Origin: DASVTR01 sp036382855
GTDB taxonomy: Bacteria; Acidobacteriota; Blastocatellia; Pyrinomonadales; Pyrinomonadaceae
Assembly (NCBI GenBank): GCA_036382855.1
Contig: DASVPO010000007.1
Span: 62,001 to 126,000 of the forward strand
Reading direction: 5' to 3'
DNA length: 64,000 nt
Below, piece by piece: positions 45,573-53,236 of this stretch (positions are counted from its first letter, which is position 1; each line of letters opens with the position of its first letter). Below the pieces are notes generated by a model, which worked only from the letters and a program-made list of their open reading frames with translations, was not told the origin of the DNA and did not search any database. Position numbers and translations under genes: made by a program.

Positions 45573-46282
45573 GCTGCTTCCAGCGATTCGGGGCGCTTGA
45601 TTAATATCTTGCGGTTGACGAAATCAATGATACCCTCGCGCCGCATGGCGTTCAAGCGCACGGTCACGCTCTCTCTGGTTGAGCCGACGATGGAGGCGAT
45701 TTCGCGGTGCGGCAGAGGAATGTCAATCAGCACGCCCGCGCTATCTTCGACGCCGTAGCGGTCTGAATATTCGACCAGCAGCTTGTCCAACCGAGCGGCA
45801 ATCGCGTCGAGCGCAAAATCCGTCACGCGGCGCTCGGCATGGGCGCGGCGTTGACCGATGAGACGGAAGGTGTAATCATAAAGGGCGTGGTTTTCGGCCA
45901 TCCCCCTTTGAAATTCCCCCACAGGTATGCGCAGCAGTCGCGAGTTTTCGTAGGCAACGGCGCAGTTCTTGCGCAAGCCCGCGTCTTCGTAGAGCGCGGA
46001 TTCGCCAAAGAGCGCGCCTTCTGAAAGGATGTCTATTACGGCTTCGCGGTTCGTGACCGTCTCGATGCGGCAGAGCTTGACGCGCCCGCGTGCTATTACG
46101 TAGAGCGCATCGGCCGCGTCATCGGCGCGATAGACGAAGCGGCGGCGGCGGTAGTCGAGACAGACGGAGCTGGCGGCGAGCCTGTTGATTAAGGCTTCGT
46201 CGAGGCCGTTGCTCCAATCGGTCTGGCGAATAATCTCGGCGCGGTCTTCGGAGGAAAAGTCGCAGGCGCGTTTAGGTGGCAT
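45569..46282 (-). CDS. Crp/Fnr-family transcription regulator
   Basis: 237 residues. The N-terminal cyclic-nucleotide-binding-like barrel (FVYRADDAADALYVIARGRVKL; EGALFGESALYED) and the C-terminal winged helix (LPHREIASIVGSTRESVTVRLNAMRREGII) are both intact. The recognition helix GSTRESVTVRL is the usual Crp/Fnr form. The four-Cys Fe-S cluster of Fnr is absent, so it is not an oxygen sensor of that kind. AAAGGA lies 10 bases before the ATG. Targets unknown. Confidence 0.9.
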   Translation of the reverse strand: MPPKRACDFSSEDRAEIIRQTDWSNGLDEALINRLAASSVCLDYRRRRFVYRADDAADALYVIARGRVKLCRIETVTNREAVIDILSEGALFGESALYEDAGLRKNCAVAYENSRLLRIPVGEFQRGMAENHALYDYTFRLIGQRRAHAERRVTDFALDAIAARLDKLLVEYSDRYGVEDSAGVLIDIPLPHREIASIVGSTRESVTVRLNAMRREGIIDFVNRKILIKRPESLEAA

Positions 46283-46590
46283 AATGGATTGTTCCTTTAA
46301 GTCTCACGGGGGTTTGATTAAAGGCTTTAGAGCTTAACGTTCGGATGTTTAGTTCCCGGACCGGGTTCTCGGCAGCCAAGACAAAATTGAAATGCGCTAA
46401 GATAACTTTTCGGAAATTGGATAAGGGATATGCCTAACCAGTAGTAGTTTGGCGCGAGGCACAGCACTTCAGTTCTTGTACGGATTCGGCAAGGCAGGTA
46501 AGCTTTCAAACGAATTAGCACAACAACCGAAGAGGCGTCACTCTAACACGAACAAGGAACGCACGCAAGAGCTATCTTCAACGGATATTT
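46283..46590. other. 308-base divergent intergenic region
   Basis: Separates the crp-like regulator from the REC-GGDEF gene. It is lower in GC than its surroundings. I see no convincing promoter pair, RNA or repeat element. A small minus-strand open frame in it has no coding features. Confidence 0.4.
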
Positions 46591-47514
46591 ATGGCAGAGA
46601 AATTCAACGTCCTCGTAGTTGACGACGAGCCTGACAAACGCACGCTCCTCACGATTGCCCTGCAAATGGCTGGCTATGAGGTTCGCACCGCCAACGACGG
46701 CGAGGCAGGGCTGGCCGCCATCAACTCCTACCAGCCGGATTTGATTATCACAGACGTGATGATGCCGAAACTCGACGGCTACGAGTTGGCGCGCAGAGTC
46801 CGCGCCAATCCGCAAACCAAGTTTATCCCGGTCATTATCCAGACGGCTGCCCGCTCCGATGCGGAAGGCGTGCGCTACGGTTCTGAGGTCGGCGCGCTCG
46901 GCTACATCACAGACCCGACGGACATTGACCTGATGCTGGCGCGTGTGCGCACGCTGCTGGATTTTAAGGAATATCTCAACACCTGCGAAGAACAGGCGTT
47001 TACAGACCACCTGACCGGCCTTGCGAATCGCCGCCGCTTCGAGCGTCAACTGGATAGAGAAGTGACGCGCACGCTCCGTTACAGTCGCCCCTTCTGCCTG
47101 CTCCTGCTCGACATAGACAACTTCAAGGCCGTTAACGACACCTACGGCCACGACGTAGGCGACGAAGTGATACGCCATCTGGCAAAAACTTTGCAAGCCG
47201 AAACGCGCGGCATTGATATGGCGGCCCGCATGGGCGGCGAAGAGTTTGCAGTTATTCTGCCGGAAACAGAGTTTGAAGGCGGCTGCGAGACGGCCGAGCG
47301 ACTGCGCCGCGCCATCGCAGAGACGGACATTCCCGTTGTCGGGCACATCACGGCGAGCTTCGGCGTCGCGGAATTTCCGCTCTGCGCCGCGACGGGGCGA
47401 GAGTTGGTTTCAAACGCCGATGCTGCGATGTACGAGGCTAAGCGACTGGGCCGCAACCGCGTCGGCCGCAGCCTTCCATCCGAGCAGAACACTGAGAGCA
47501 CAAGAGACGTATAA
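46591..47514 (+). CDS. Response regulator-diguanylate cyclase (REC-GGDEF), degenerate receiver
   Basis: 307 residues. The REC domain (6-120) has VVDDEPD, the phosphoacceptor D55 in LIITDVMMPKLDGYEL and T85, but the conserved lysine of the usual TKP motif is replaced by Asp (ITDP, D108). The GGDEF domain (about 130-295) has FTDHLTGLANRRRFE, LLDIDNFKAVNDTYGHDVGD and GGEEF, with RGID exactly five residues before it (intact I-site). It makes c-di-GMP in the cytoplasm. No histidine kinase is adjacent. Loss of the lysine suggests altered or phosphorylation-independent control. Confidence 0.92.
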   Translation: MAEKFNVLVVDDEPDKRTLLTIALQMAGYEVRTANDGEAGLAAINSYQPDLIITDVMMPKLDGYELARRVRANPQTKFIPVIIQTAARSDAEGVRYGSEVGALGYITDPTDIDLMLARVRTLLDFKEYLNTCEEQAFTDHLTGLANRRRFERQLDREVTRTLRYSRPFCLLLLDIDNFKAVNDTYGHDVGDEVIRHLAKTLQAETRGIDMAARMGGEEFAVILPETEFEGGCETAERLRRAIAETDIPVVGHITASFGVAEFPLCAATGRELVSNADAAMYEAKRLGRNRVGRSLPSEQNTESTRDV

Positions 47515-47525
47515 GTTTGAGGGGC

Positions 47526-47619
47526 AGCAATCAGAAGTCGGAAGAAAAGAATTTCAGAAGAAAAGAGAGACAAAAAAGCAGCGGTTTCGAGCCGGTTATT
47601 CTGGATTCTGATTCCTGAC
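47526..47619. repeat. Palindromic simple-unit element, AGAAGTC family (E)
   Basis: The left arm is CAATCAGAAGTCGGAAGAAA; the right arm is the diverged TTCTGGATTCTGATTCC. It fits the same inverted purine/pyrimidine layout as the other elements, but less clearly. Confidence 0.4.
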
Positions 47620-47639
47620 GGCTGTTTTGGGGAGAGCTA

Positions 47640-48611
47640 ATGGCGGACTACAAAGATAAGCTTGACGAATGGCAGCGCGCGGCGCGTCGCAAGGCGCGCG
47701 AACTAGACGAGAAGTATGGCATTAAGGAACGCGTTGAGGACGGAGCGCGCGTGGCGCAGGAGGCTGCCCGTCTTGGCGCAGAGACGATTAACAGCGGTGC
47801 TGAACGCGCACGCGCCGAAGCAGAGCGTTTGAGCGAGGAATTTGAAGTGAAGGAGCGCGCACGCCGTGCTGCCGAAGAGGCCGCGCGTCGCGCACGCGAA
47901 GCCTCTGAGGCTTTCCGTAGCGCCGCAGGAAGCGCCGGAGAGAAGGCGGGCGAAGTTTTCGAGGGCGCGAAGGGTTATTATGAACGCGCCTCGCAGTTTG
48001 CAGGAGCGGGCGTGAGACTGACGCGCGCCTCCACGGCTGCCACCTCCGGCCTGCTCAAAGCAGGCAACTGGGTCAAGAAGAATCCGGGCAAGGCAGCGCT
48101 CGTCACATTTTCTCTCGTCACGGGCGTGCGCTGCGGCGCATCGTTTCCCGGCCTCGACGCCGTTCTCATAGGCGCGCACCCACACTGGTTTACACATTCG
48201 GCGCTCCCCATTTATGGCTTACGGAAGGCGTCCGAGAAGTTTGACGGTTATCTGAAGGAGCAGGAGCGGCTCGTCAAGAGCGGAGAACTTGAGGAAGCAG
48301 CGCGCAGCCGCGTCGAGTTTGAACGCAAAATCGTCAAATACGTCGGAGCGCCTCTCCTTGGAGCATTCAGTTGCGCGGCGGGCGCGGCGATGTGGGCGCA
48401 GATTCTGCAACCGGGGCCGATTGTCGGAGCGCCTATTAGTTGGCTCCTGGGCGGCAATCCGTTTCTCGACGGCATCTGGTTGTTCGGAAACGGCCTTCTC
48501 TGTTTTCATCAGGGCTACAAGTTTTTTATGATGGCGATGGGAGACGAGCAGGAAGTCAAGCGCATGGTGAGAGAAATCAAGGGACTGCTGCCTGCGGGAG
48601 AGGCTGCGTAA
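47640..48611 (+). CDS. Unknown protein with long amphipathic N-terminal helix region
   Basis: 323 residues. Residues 1-110 are Ala/Arg/Glu-rich heptad-like helix (ARRAAEEAARRAREASEAFR), resembling apolipoprotein or LEA-like segments. The middle has hydrophobic stretches (AALVTFSLVTGV). The C-terminal part has small-residue-rich hydrophobic segments (APLLGAFSCAAGAAMWAQIL; ISWLLGGNPFLDGIWLFGNG), possibly membrane-embedded. No family is recognised. GGGGAGAG lies four bases before the ATG. Confidence 0.7.
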   Translation: MADYKDKLDEWQRAARRKARELDEKYGIKERVEDGARVAQEAARLGAETINSGAERARAEAERLSEEFEVKERARRAAEEAARRAREASEAFRSAAGSAGEKAGEVFEGAKGYYERASQFAGAGVRLTRASTAATSGLLKAGNWVKKNPGKAALVTFSLVTGVRCGASFPGLDAVLIGAHPHWFTHSALPIYGLRKASEKFDGYLKEQERLVKSGELEEAARSRVEFERKIVKYVGAPLLGAFSCAAGAAMWAQILQPGPIVGAPISWLLGGNPFLDGIWLFGNGLLCFHQGYKFFMMAMGDEQEVKRMVREIKGLLPAGEAA

Positions 48612-48616
48612 AAAAA

Positions 48617-48647
48617 TTGACAAGCGGCCGACGGTCAACCGTATGGC
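48617..48647 (+). promoter_or_regulatory. Possible promoter for the small membrane protein
   Basis: Perfect TTGACA at 48617-48622 with TATGGC 19 bases further on (48642-48647). The spacing is long and the -10 weak. Confidence 0.3.
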
Positions 48648-48686
48648 CCTAGCCTGCATCTTTACCCAAGTAAGAGGAAACAAATT

Positions 48687-49037
48687 ATGACGACCAGAAG
48701 ATTCGTACTGCACCTGATAGTTGGCCTGCTCTGCTTTTTAATCGGCTTGACGGCTGCCGTGGCGCTCGGCGGCTTCGACCCGCTGGCCCGCTTCACACCG
48801 CGCTACAGGCGTCATTACACTATTCCGCCGCAATCCCTGACGACGCACGGCACAATAACCGAACACTATAGCGGCGGCTGCCCGCACTCCAGCAGGCGCA
48901 CGGCAGAATTGCGCTATTACGAGCTTGACTCTTCCAGCGTTCCGCCCGCTCCCGCTGTCCCCGTCGTTCCCGAAGTGCCCTTCGATGAAGATGACGCGCC
49001 GAAGCCGCCACCGCGCGCACCGCGTCCCAGGCACTAA
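48687..49037 (+). CDS. Small anchored protein with proline-rich tail
   Basis: The 116-residue protein has one N-terminal hydrophobic helix (FVLHLIVGLLCFLIGLTAAVAL), a short soluble part with one Cys (SGGCPHSS) and a Pro-rich acidic then basic tail (PPAPAVPVVPEVPFDEDD; PKPPPRAPRPR), as in periplasm-spanning linkers. Family unknown. AAGAGGAAAC upstream provides a ribosome-binding site. A strong terminator follows. Confidence 0.68.
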   Translation: MTTRRFVLHLIVGLLCFLIGLTAAVALGGFDPLARFTPRYRRHYTIPPQSLTTHGTITEHYSGGCPHSSRRTAELRYYELDSSSVPPAPAVPVVPEVPFDEDDAPKPPPRAPRPRH

Positions 49038-49067
49038 TTCAAAAAAGGGTTTGATAGGTCACTATTC

Positions 49068-49124
49068 GACCGCCGGAGAGCATGACGATGAAGGTCGTCG
49101 CTCTCCGGCGGTCTTCGTGTTTTA
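49068..49124 (+). terminator. Rho-independent terminator
   Basis: GACCGCCGGAGAGC (49068-49081) pairs perfectly with GCTCTCCGGCGGTC (49100-49113). An inner GACGA/TCGTC pair extends the hairpin. A T-rich stretch with TTTT follows. Confidence 0.85.
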
Positions 49125-49188
49125 AGAGTTTGAGAAACCGGCCGCGGGCTCGGCCGCAGTTAATGATTGCCGTAGTTTTATTGACGCT

Positions 49189-50217
49189 CTAACTGATTGT
49201 AATCGGGAAGGGAAGGAAGCAGAGTGCGAAGACAAGGAGCGTCAGCGCGGCGACGAGCAGGCGCGGCGTATCGAGCGGCGTAGTATCTTCGGCCTGCGGA
49301 TGCTTGACGCGCAGCATCACGGCCAGAAGTACCGCGTAGAGAAACCCGCTCGGGCTGCCGTGCCAGAACCAGCCGAGCACGGCCAGCGATGCCATGACGA
49401 TGAAAGACGCACGGCCAAGCAACTTGTGCAGGCGTGCGCCGAAGATGGAGAAGGTCGCATGACCGCCGTCCAGTTGGCCCACAGGCATCAGGTTCAGGCT
49501 CGTCACCAGTAGTCCAATCCACGCCGCCATGTGAAAGGGATTGACGACCGTTTCCGCCAGTTTGATGTTGAAAGCGTAGGCTATCAGGCGGAAGAGGAGC
49601 GGGTCGTTGAAGGTGATGATGTCTCCGCCGGTCAGCCGTGCGGGCTGAAGCGACAGTATGCCTGCGAAGGCAACCGGGAGCGCGACGATAAACCCTGCGA
49701 GCGGCCCAGCGACGCCTATATCGAAGAGAGCGCGGCGCGACGGAATCGGAGATTTGATTTTGATAAACGCGCCGAACGTTCCGGCCAGAAAGAGCGGCGG
49801 CGCGGGGATGAAAAAGGGCAGCGTCGCATCAACGCCGTAACGGCGGCAGGCAATGTAATGTCCTGCTTCGTGTGCGGCGAGAATCAAGAGCAGCGAGCCT
49901 GCAAACGTTGCTCCCTGAGCGAGCAGAGAGGGATGCGCGAAGCTGTTTTGAATGTATGCCGCGAGCGTCAGCAGATAATATTCTGGGACGTAGAGAATGT
50001 AGTCGAGCAGGGTCGAGGGTGCGGCGAGCACGGGCTCCGCGACTTCCGTACTGATGAGCATGATGCCGGCGATGGTGGAGGTTATCGCCGTCAGTAGAAA
50101 AAGCGCCGTGTGTCGCACCCACTCGCGCGCCGTCGGACGCGCGGCCTGACGCCGCCGCTGCACGTAAGGCGCTGGCGCATCAACGAAGGGCGGAATTGCT
50201 TGAACGGATTCAGACAT
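49189..50217 (-). CDS. M50-family (site-2 protease-type) membrane peptidase
   Basis: 342 residues from the ATG at 50217. Six to seven hydrophobic helices. The zinc motif is AHEAGHY (HExxH, residues 116-120), and the second metal ligand lies in NLMPVGQLDGGH (residues 242-253). Family members cut transmembrane segments of anti-sigma factors or other membrane proteins. FFIPAPPLFLAGTFGAFIKI is typical of the cyanobacterial/plant EGY1-like subgroup. The frame is open upstream to 50262 only because it enters a GTGATGA-family repeat; those residues are not counted. Confidence 0.9.
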   Translation of the reverse strand: MSESVQAIPPFVDAPAPYVQRRRQAARPTAREWVRHTALFLLTAITSTIAGIMLISTEVAEPVLAAPSTLLDYILYVPEYYLLTLAAYIQNSFAHPSLLAQGATFAGSLLLILAAHEAGHYIACRRYGVDATLPFFIPAPPLFLAGTFGAFIKIKSPIPSRRALFDIGVAGPLAGFIVALPVAFAGILSLQPARLTGGDIITFNDPLLFRLIAYAFNIKLAETVVNPFHMAAWIGLLVTSLNLMPVGQLDGGHATFSIFGARLHKLLGRASFIVMASLAVLGWFWHGSPSGFLYAVLLAVMLRVKHPQAEDTTPLDTPRLLVAALTLLVFALCFLPFPITIS

Positions 50218-50221
50218 AAAA

Positions 50222-50320
50222 ACAGTGATGAGTAACGAGTGACGAGCAAGAACAGGAAGCAAGCTGCGAGCAACAAAGAATTTCTTTTAACTTGTCACTC
50301 GTCACTCATCGCTTGTCATT
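50222..50320. repeat. Palindromic heptamer element, GTGATGA family (A7)
   Basis: The left arm is GTGATGAGTAACGAGTGACG followed by AG. The right arm is CTTGTCACTCGTCACTCATC then GCTTGTC. It lies between the HU and M50 genes, both on the minus strand. Confidence 0.78.
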
Positions 50321-50324
50321 GCCG

Positions 50325-50666
50325 TTAGTATTCTGCGTCGGGCAAAGGTGTCGTGCTGGCGTCGTTTGTGGCGCTGCTGCTGCTGTCCGCTGCGCCGCCG
50401 TCGTGGGCCTGTAGCTCTTTGCCGGGCTTGAAGCGGATGGTTTTGCCGGAAGGAATCGCGACCTCTTCGCCTGTGCGCGGATTGCGGCCGACACCTCGCT
50501 TGCGCGGCTTGACGACGAAGACGCCGAAGCCGCGCAGCTCTATGCGCTCCCCGCGCATCAGCGCTTCCTTCATCGAATGGAAAAGGGCATCCACAGCCTG
50601 CTCGGCCTTCATCTTTGGCACGCCCGTACGATCCGCCACACGGTTGACGATGTCTAGTTTAATCAC
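50325..50666 (-). CDS. HU/IHF-family DNA-binding protein
   Basis: The 113-residue protein has the HU fold: MIKLDIVNRVADRTGVPK, MKEALMRGERIELRGFGVF, and the DNA-binding arm RKRGVGRNPRTGEEVAIP ending TIRFKPGKEL. The last 20 residues form a Ser/Ala/Asp tail absent from standard HU (about 90 residues). It bends DNA as a dimer in the nucleoid. No promoter stands out upstream. Confidence 0.94.
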   Translation of the reverse strand: MIKLDIVNRVADRTGVPKMKAEQAVDALFHSMKEALMRGERIELRGFGVFVVKPRKRGVGRNPRTGEEVAIPSGKTIRFKPGKELQAHDGGAADSSSSATNDASTTPLPDAEY

Positions 50667-50771
50667 GCTTCCGGCCTCCGTCCGATGTAGTTGAAAATAG
50701 GCTTGATAAACAAGGCGGTCGGCTACATCTCTCTCGGATGATAGAGACGGGCGCGTGAGGCTGTCAAGGAA

Positions 50772-50856
50772 ACGATGAAGTAGGAACGATGAACGATGAA
50801 CTGTAAAACAGATTGCCCTTCATTCCGCGTTCATCGCTGCTGCGTTCATCGTTTCT
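50772..50856. repeat. Palindromic simple-unit element, GAACGATGAAC family (C2)
   Basis: The left arm is GTAGGAACGATGAACGATGA followed by ACTGTAAAACAG. The right arm is CATTCCGCGTTCATCGC then GTTCATCG. The left arm is the reverse complement of the right arm of the copy at 16943-17025. Confidence 0.75.
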
Positions 50857-50873
50857 TTTGCATCCATACGTTG

Positions 50874-50903
50874 TTGACAAAGCGCGCGGGGCGCGGCTAA
50901 CCT
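50874..50903 (+). promoter_or_regulatory. Possible promoter for lepB
   Basis: TTGACA (50874-50879), 18 bases, TAACCT (50898-50903). The -35 is perfect, the -10 poor. The leader would be about 100 bases. Confidence 0.35.
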
Positions 50904-51009
50904 CGAAGTGAAATGGAAGGACGACAAAGGTTGCTCTTTATAGTTAACCGCTGGTTGCTCTTTTAGTTCACGCTGACTTGTTCACAGTCCATCGTTTCGT
51001 TGAGTGTTT

Positions 51010-51717
51010 ATGTTTGGAATCAAGAAGAGACGCGCGCCGCTGTTTGGCAGTATCAGCGCTGAAGACGATAAGGATATTGAGGTGCAGCGGCCGCAGCGAA
51101 TCGCGCGCAGCAACTTCTGGGCCGAATCGCGGCTGCTCCTGCGCGACCTTATCTTCGCGCTGATGTTTGCCGCGCTGGCCGTCGTCTTCGTCGTTCAGCC
51201 CGTCAAGGTCGAGGGCACTTCGATGCTGCCGCGCCTGCACGACGGCGAGCGCATCTTCGTCAACAAGTTAATCTACTACGGCATGCCGAAGCTCACGCGC
51301 GGCGACATCATCGTCTTCTGGTATCCAAACGACCCTTCCAAAAGCTACATCAAGCGCATCATCGGTTTGCCGGGCGAGACGGTCGAGGTGCGCGAAGGAA
51401 GGATTCTGATTAACAACGTCGAGTTGCAGGAGCCGTATCTTGACCCGCAGCTTAATCTCTCGCATTCGAGCCAGGCTGCTGTGCAGGTCAAAGAGCACTA
51501 CTATTTCGTGATGGGCGACAATCGCGACCATTCGTCGGATTCTCGTTTCTGGGGACTCGTCCCCGAAAAATATATCTACGGCAAGGCGCTCCTGCGCTAC
51601 TGGCCTCTGGGGAGCGCGCAGTTTATCTCCCACGAAACCGTTTATAACTTCGTGCCGCCCGGCAATCGTCCGCCGCCGCAGGACGACGATGCAGAGAGCG
51701 CAAACGAGGAAAGATAG
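51010..51717 (+). CDS. lepB: Signal peptidase I
   Basis: 235 residues, membrane-anchored, removes signal peptides from secreted proteins. One N-terminal helix (LIFALMFAALAVVFVVQPV), then box B VEGTSMLPRL with the nucleophile S71, box D YIKRIIGLPGE with the general base K115, and GDNRDHSSDSR. The tail is Pro/Asp-rich. The frame also has a GTG two codons upstream (51004). I chose the ATG. No clear Shine-Dalgarno site. Confidence 0.95.
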   Translation: MFGIKKRRAPLFGSISAEDDKDIEVQRPQRIARSNFWAESRLLLRDLIFALMFAALAVVFVVQPVKVEGTSMLPRLHDGERIFVNKLIYYGMPKLTRGDIIVFWYPNDPSKSYIKRIIGLPGETVEVREGRILINNVELQEPYLDPQLNLSHSSQAAVQVKEHYYFVMGDNRDHSSDSRFWGLVPEKYIYGKALLRYWPLGSAQFISHETVYNFVPPGNRPPPQDDDAESANEER

Positions 51718-51789
51718 CGGCTGCTCTCTCTCTCGACGCGTGTTCTCAGGCGAAAGAGTTTTAGGGAAATCCGAAAGCCCGCAAGCAAG

Positions 51790-53109
51790 ATGGAATGGTT
51801 ACGGCCACTGCTATTGATGTTCTACGCGCCGGGGCGCGGGATGCGAGAGGTTCGTGACCGTGTGCCGCTCGCGCCGGCCATCCTGATAGCCCTGCTGGCG
51901 CAGGCCGCCTTCCTCGTCGTCACGCAGCAATTGATTGCAGACTCTTTCTATGTCCTGCGCGGCGTGGGTTCAATCTTCGGCCTGCTCTGGCGTTCCATTA
52001 CGCCGCTGCTGTTCATCGCACTCGTCTTCGTTCCCGTCGTCGCGCTAATCGCCAATCTCTTCGACCGTCGCGGAAGCATCGGCCTCGTGCTGCAACAGGA
52101 ATACGCGTCTCTGGCCTCATGCGTCTTTTACGCATGGGCGACGGCCAACCTGCTCGCACTGCCGCTCGCTCTTCTGGCGCACACGAGCGGCTTTCAGGAC
52201 GCAGTTGTGCAGGAATCTTTGAAGCGCGCGAGCGAGTTGCAGGAATCCCTGAAGCTCACGCCCGAAGCGCAGGCCAGCTTTCTCAGCCCGCAGTTGCACG
52301 CCTCGAACCTCTTTCTCTTAATCGCGCTGATGCTGTTTGCGGTGTGGGTGATTCCGGCTGTGCGGCAGGTGTTCCGTCTCTCTGTGCTTCGCTCTTTCGC
52401 CATCGTGCTGCTGAGCGGAGCTTTCATGTTCATCGTCGGGCCGGTGCTGATGCCATTCTTCAGCGGCATCAGCGCGCTCATCGCTTCGCCCTTCATGCTG
52501 CTGCTCTTTTTTCTGCTGCGCGGCTACATCAGTGAGCTAACGGGCGCGCAACGCGCGCGTGCGGCGTTCAAACAGAATCTGGAAGCCGCGACACTCAATC
52601 CGGCAGACGCTTCGGCCCATTACAACCTCGGCCTTATTCACCAACAACGCGGCGAGCTTGATGCCGCACGCCATCGTTTCCAACGCGCCGTCGAGATAGA
52701 CCCCGAAGAGCTGGACGCTCATTATCAACTGGGCCGCATCAGCCGCGCGCAGGGCCAACTGGCCGAAGCCATCAGCCATTTCGAGCAGGTCGTCAGCCGC
52801 AACCAGACACACGCGCAGCACGAAATCTGGCGCGAGACGGGCGCGACCTATCTTGCAGCAGGACAGTTTGAAGACGCGCGCGATGCGCTCGAACGCTTTC
52901 TCGAACATCGCCAGTTAGACCCCGAAGGGCTTTATCTGATGGGTCGCGCGCACGCAGGACTCGGCCATCAACGCGAGGCCGCAGCCTCCATGCAAGCCTG
53001 CATAGAGGCCGTCAGGACCGCGCCCGCTTACAAGTATCGCACCGAAAAACGCTGGCTCAACGAAGCACAGCAATTCTTAAAGGCAAGGCAGGTAATCAGT
53101 AATGAGTAA
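51790..53109 (+). CDS. Yip1-like membrane protein with TPR repeats
   Basis: 439 residues. The N-terminal half has five hydrophobic helices (PAILIALLAQAAFLVV; SITPLLFIALVFVPVVALIANL; and others), as in the YIP1 family. The C-terminal half (from about residue 255) has TPR units: ASAHYNLGLIHQQRGELDAARHRF, ELDAHYQLGRISRAQGQLAEAI, ATYLAAGQFEDARDALERFL. The stop and the last residues (VISNE) are encoded by the first units of the GTGATGA-family element that follows. The role is unknown. Confidence 0.78.
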   Translation: MEWLRPLLLMFYAPGRGMREVRDRVPLAPAILIALLAQAAFLVVTQQLIADSFYVLRGVGSIFGLLWRSITPLLFIALVFVPVVALIANLFDRRGSIGLVLQQEYASLASCVFYAWATANLLALPLALLAHTSGFQDAVVQESLKRASELQESLKLTPEAQASFLSPQLHASNLFLLIALMLFAVWVIPAVRQVFRLSVLRSFAIVLLSGAFMFIVGPVLMPFFSGISALIASPFMLLLFFLLRGYISELTGAQRARAAFKQNLEAATLNPADASAHYNLGLIHQQRGELDAARHRFQRAVEIDPEELDAHYQLGRISRAQGQLAEAISHFEQVVSRNQTHAQHEIWRETGATYLAAGQFEDARDALERFLEHRQLDPEGLYLMGRAHAGLGHQREAAASMQACIEAVRTAPAYKYRTEKRWLNEAQQFLKARQVISNE

Positions 53110-53228
53110 GGAAGTAATAAGTAAAGAAGTAATGAGTGATGAGTAATGAGTAAGAGAAAAACAACCAGCGCTCGTCCTGCTTTATTTTAACTCATCACTC
53201 ATTACTCATCACTCATCACTCATCACTG
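53096..53228. repeat. Palindromic heptamer element, GTGATGA family (A8, largest copy)
   Basis: The right arm has five strict heptamers (53191-53225): CTCATCA, CTCATTA, then three CTCATCA. The left arm has AGTAATGAGTGATGAGTAAT followed by GAGTAAG, with a decayed outer part (GAAGTAATAAGTAAAGAAGT). It encodes the end of the Yip1/TPR gene and stops nine bases before carA. Confidence 0.85.
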
Positions 53229-53236
53229 TTTTTATT

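Larger units (their letters stand above)
50667..51009. other. 343-base divergent region between HU and lepB
   Basis: Contains the GAACGATGAAC-family element (50772-50856) and a possible lepB promoter (50874-50903). Nothing else is recognised. Confidence 0.5.

Noticed and set aside
46327..46521. 64-residue minus-strand open frame in the crp / REC-GGDEF gap
   Set aside because: No ribosome-binding site, and the composition (many Cys, Pro, Tyr) looks like translated non-coding sequence; nothing conserved is apparent.
53131..53225. CRISPR array
   Set aside because: The repeats here are 7-base tandem units without spacers, arranged as inverted arms; no 25-40 base direct repeats and no cas genes are present.
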